From contig NZ_JQNB01000001.1 of the NCBI RefSeq assembly GCF_000745005.1, forward strand, positions 3,837,501-3,901,500: 64,000 nt of DNA, given 5' to 3'. The notes below the pieces were generated by a model. That model was not told where the DNA came from and made no database searches. It saw nothing but the letters and a program-made list of their open reading frames with translations. Both the position numbers and the translations under genes were made by a program. This stretch comes from Luteibacter sp. 9135. GTDB lineage: Bacteria; Pseudomonadota; Gammaproteobacteria; Xanthomonadales; Rhodanobacteraceae. This document shows positions 62,255 through 64,000 of the stretch, piece by piece. Within the stretch, counting starts at the first letter, position 1, and every line of letters starts with the position of its first letter.

Positions 62255-63133
62255 TTACGGCTCGACCAACGCGGTCGATCCGTAGGCCCGGTTCATGGCC
62301 TCCTGGAACGCGTTCATCTGCTCGTTCACTTCCTTGGAAAGCGATCCCTTCTGCATGATTTCGACGGATGCATGCGAGTACGCCATGCTCAGCTTGAAGT
62401 TCTCCTTCTGCAGGGCTTCCTGCTCGGAGACGTCCTTGGCCTTCAGGTACTTCGCGTAGTTCTCGCGCAGCGGCAGGCTGAGCTGCTGCACTTCCGCGTT
62501 GTCGATCGGCGGCAACGTGGCCGGCAGGATCGTCACCTTGCGCACCACCGGCGGGGCATCCTTCTGACGGTTCGCCTCAAAGTCCTTTTTGGCATCGGGG
62601 TTCTTCCCGAGGAAGGCGACGATGAAATCCTTGGCGCGAAAAATCTTGTTGTGCACCGTGTTGTTCGAGCCGTTCTCATGTTCCACGACGCTGTCCGGCA
62701 GTTCCTCGTCCACGCCGTAGGTCCAGTCCTTGTCGATGAACAGATCGCTGGACTGCCTCATCGTGCCTTCGAACGTCACGCCTTCCAGGACCACCTGGTC
62801 CAGCTTGCCCGTGTAACCGGGCGAGGTCGAACCCACCTTCTCGAAGCTCTGGCGATAGATCACGTAATCGCTGAGCGTGGGATTGATGATGCCGCCACGT
62901 CCGCGGTAGTACGAGATGAACTTGATGTCGCCCACGACATCGCCCTTCATCGTGTGCTCGCCGGCGTCCAGCGAGAGTTCCTTGTCCTCATGCGGCGCCA
63001 CCTCGTAGGTCTTGCCGTCGATGGTGAGCGACAACGGCTTGTCGGTCGGGTTGTCGATGGCGTAGTCGGCGCTGCGGCCGCTGCAGCCGGCAAGCAGGGC
63101 GATGAGGGCCAGGGGCAGGTAGCGTTTTTTCAT
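62255..63133 (-). CDS. Lipoprotein coupled to an M48 protease gene
   Basis: A 292-residue lipoprotein: MKKRYLPLALIALLAGC with lipidated C17. The mature part has a strand domain (YAIDNPTDKPLSLTIDGKTY, EVAPHEDKELSLDAGEHTMK), a region YVIYRQSFEKVGS and a helical C-terminus (SKEVNEQMNAFQEAMNRAYG). Its ATG overlaps the stop of the M48 gene (ATGA), which implies a joint function, perhaps as adaptor or substrate-holder for the protease. Family not recognised. Confidence 0.75.
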   Translation of the reverse strand: MKKRYLPLALIALLAGCSGRSADYAIDNPTDKPLSLTIDGKTYEVAPHEDKELSLDAGEHTMKGDVVGDIKFISYYRGRGGIINPTLSDYVIYRQSFEKVGSTSPGYTGKLDQVVLEGVTFEGTMRQSSDLFIDKDWTYGVDEELPDSVVEHENGSNNTVHNKIFRAKDFIVAFLGKNPDAKKDFEANRQKDAPPVVRKVTILPATLPPIDNAEVQQLSLPLRENYAKYLKAKDVSEQEALQKENFKLSMAYSHASVEIMQKGSLSKEVNEQMNAFQEAMNRAYGSTALVEP

Positions 63134-64000
63134 GAGGCGGACTCGCTCGTTACAGGGGAATGGGAAGAAGGCATCGCACGGTTCGCGTGTCGCAAGGCTT
63201 CGTGCAGTTCGTCGGTCAGCGCCAGGGTCAATGCCTGCCAGGGCAGGATGCCGTGGCACGTCTGGGGGGCGACCGAGGACGGCGATCGCCCGGCCGACGC
63301 CTGCCGCACGGCAGCGTCGAGGGACACGCCGAGTGCATCGAGTCGCTCGGGAAGCGCCGGGTGCGCATCGAACGGATGGGCCATGCGCTCATCGCCCAGG
63401 TCGGTCAGCGGCGTGTCCTGGATGCTGAGGCGAAGCTGCTCGACGATGTCCTCGCCCGCCTGGCCGGAGGGCTCGATCGCGGCCAGCAACGCATGCAAGC
63501 GCGTTTCCAGCAGGATCGCGCGCGTGAGGCCGACGGCAAAGGCCGGCGCGCCGACCAGCGCCGCACCGGCCTTGTCCGCCTCGTGCTCCCTCACCCGGCT
63601 CCAGTGACGCTCGACGGCGCGGAACCGATACAGCGCATACATGGCCACCATGCGTCCGGGCCTGAGGAACACCTTGCCGATCCAGTTATCGTGCTCGTAC
63701 TCGGCCAACGACATTATTCGTCGCTCGAATCCGTGGTAGATCGGTGCGAAGCGCTCGCTGTAGGCCAGGTCCTGGCCGCTGAAGTGCGCCATCTCGTGGG
63801 CGACGATGCCGCGCAGTTCGTCGGCAGCCAGCCAAGGCAGATGAGCCGCGCACAGATAGAGCGTGTGTCCGTGCAACTCGCCCGCGTGCGTGGCGCGGAT
63901 GGTTCCCGAGGTTACGAAGAAGCCATCCAGCAATCCGACGGCGATGTGATCCAGGCGAGAAGCGGCCAGCGTGGCGGCCACGTCGTCGGTCATGGCCCAG
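63130..64000 (-). CDS. M48-type zinc metalloprotease, cut by right edge
   Basis: At least 289 residues are visible and the frame is open to the window end, so the N-terminus is outside. The zinc site is HEMAH in LRGIVAHEMAHFSGQDLAYS, and the third ligand is Glu in SRVREHEADKAGAALVG. The surfaces before it (HGHTLYLCAAHLPWLAADEL) fit M48 peptidases such as HtpX or Ste24-like proteins, which usually have membrane helices upstream. The C-terminal third (HPFDAHPALPERLDALGVSL) is the family's H-P-x-x-x-x-R-x-x-x-L element. Confidence 0.88.
   Translation of the reverse strand, partial: WAMTDDVAATLAASRLDHIAVGLLDGFFVTSGTIRATHAGELHGHTLYLCAAHLPWLAADELRGIVAHEMAHFSGQDLAYSERFAPIYHGFERRIMSLAEYEHDNWIGKVFLRPGRMVAMYALYRFRAVERHWSRVREHEADKAGAALVGAPAFAVGLTRAILLETRLHALLAAIEPSGQAGEDIVEQLRLSIQDTPLTDLGDERMAHPFDAHPALPERLDALGVSLDAAVRQASAGRSPSSVAPQTCHGILPWQALTLALTDELHEALRHANRAMPSSHSPVTSESAS

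Noticed and set aside
1..64000. CRISPR arrays and insertion sequences
   Set aside because: No regularly spaced repeats and no transposase-like ORF were seen on either strand; the only recombinase is the integrase at 15219.

Overview
GC-rich DNA from a gammaproteobacterium, most likely Xanthomonadales and plausibly Rhodanobacteraceae (Luteibacter/Dyella-like). This rests on gene style, a secretion effector with an XVIPCD-like tail typical of Xanthomonadales, and the split pqi operon. It is inference: no rRNA or marker gene is present. All family names come from reading motifs by eye; no database was searched.

Layout. (1) 0-17 kb is an accessory island. Decayed copies of one ankyrin-type gene (left edge, 447-1600, 4828-5000) surround a one-directional run of defence-like genes (2182-11230): a TIR protein, a protein with a HEPN-type RNxxxH motif, membrane proteins, a PD-(D/E)xK-like protein, an unknown protein and an Mrr-type nuclease. 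An initiator tRNA gene (12305-12377), small unknown genes and a tyrosine integrase (15219-16697) close it. (2) 16.9-25 kb, minus strand, is a polymorphic-toxin locus: a secreted Rhs protein of about 1476 aa with an HEKGH motif in its variable tip, a lipoprotein 2 bp downstream, and five more small immunity-like genes. (3) 25.2-27.5 kb is an effector/immunity pair of the Xanthomonadales type IV secretion kind: a DUF4189-like exported protein followed by a peptidoglycan-targeting protein with a Gln-rich tail. (4) 28-31.3 kb holds gene debris, a LysR/NmrA-reductase divergent pair and a truncated antitoxin-like ORF. (5) 31.3-35.8 kb is a pqi-type lipid-transport operon (two PqiA halves, PqiB, PqiC) divergent from a TetR regulator, with a palindrome between them. 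(6) 36-57 kb is mixed chromosomal content: GNAT, exported proteins, AraC regulator, a frameshifted epoxide-hydrolase-like gene, an orphan MASE1 protein, a serine hydrolase, a two-component system, two chemoreceptors, an alginate-lyase-like enzyme and an MFS transporter. (7) 58.7-61.6 kb is the most striking locus: a 26-codon gene with a near-consensus ribosome binding site whose product ends in AWYIWY, a hairpin, a cytochrome P450, and a carboxylesterase broken by one in-frame TAA beside its nucleophile serine. AWYIWY is the hexapeptide of tryptorubin A as I recall it, so this looks like an atropopeptide (P450-crosslinked RiPP) gene cluster outside the actinomycetes. (8) The right edge has a flavin/PLP-oxidase-fold stress protein, a lipoprotein and a cut-off M48 protease.

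How the parts act together: much of the window is conflict biology (intracellular defence, contact toxin with immunity bank, secreted effector pair, candidate peptide natural product), with envelope-maintenance and sensing genes between. Several genes are visibly broken by single events, so the accessory regions appear to be in active turnover.
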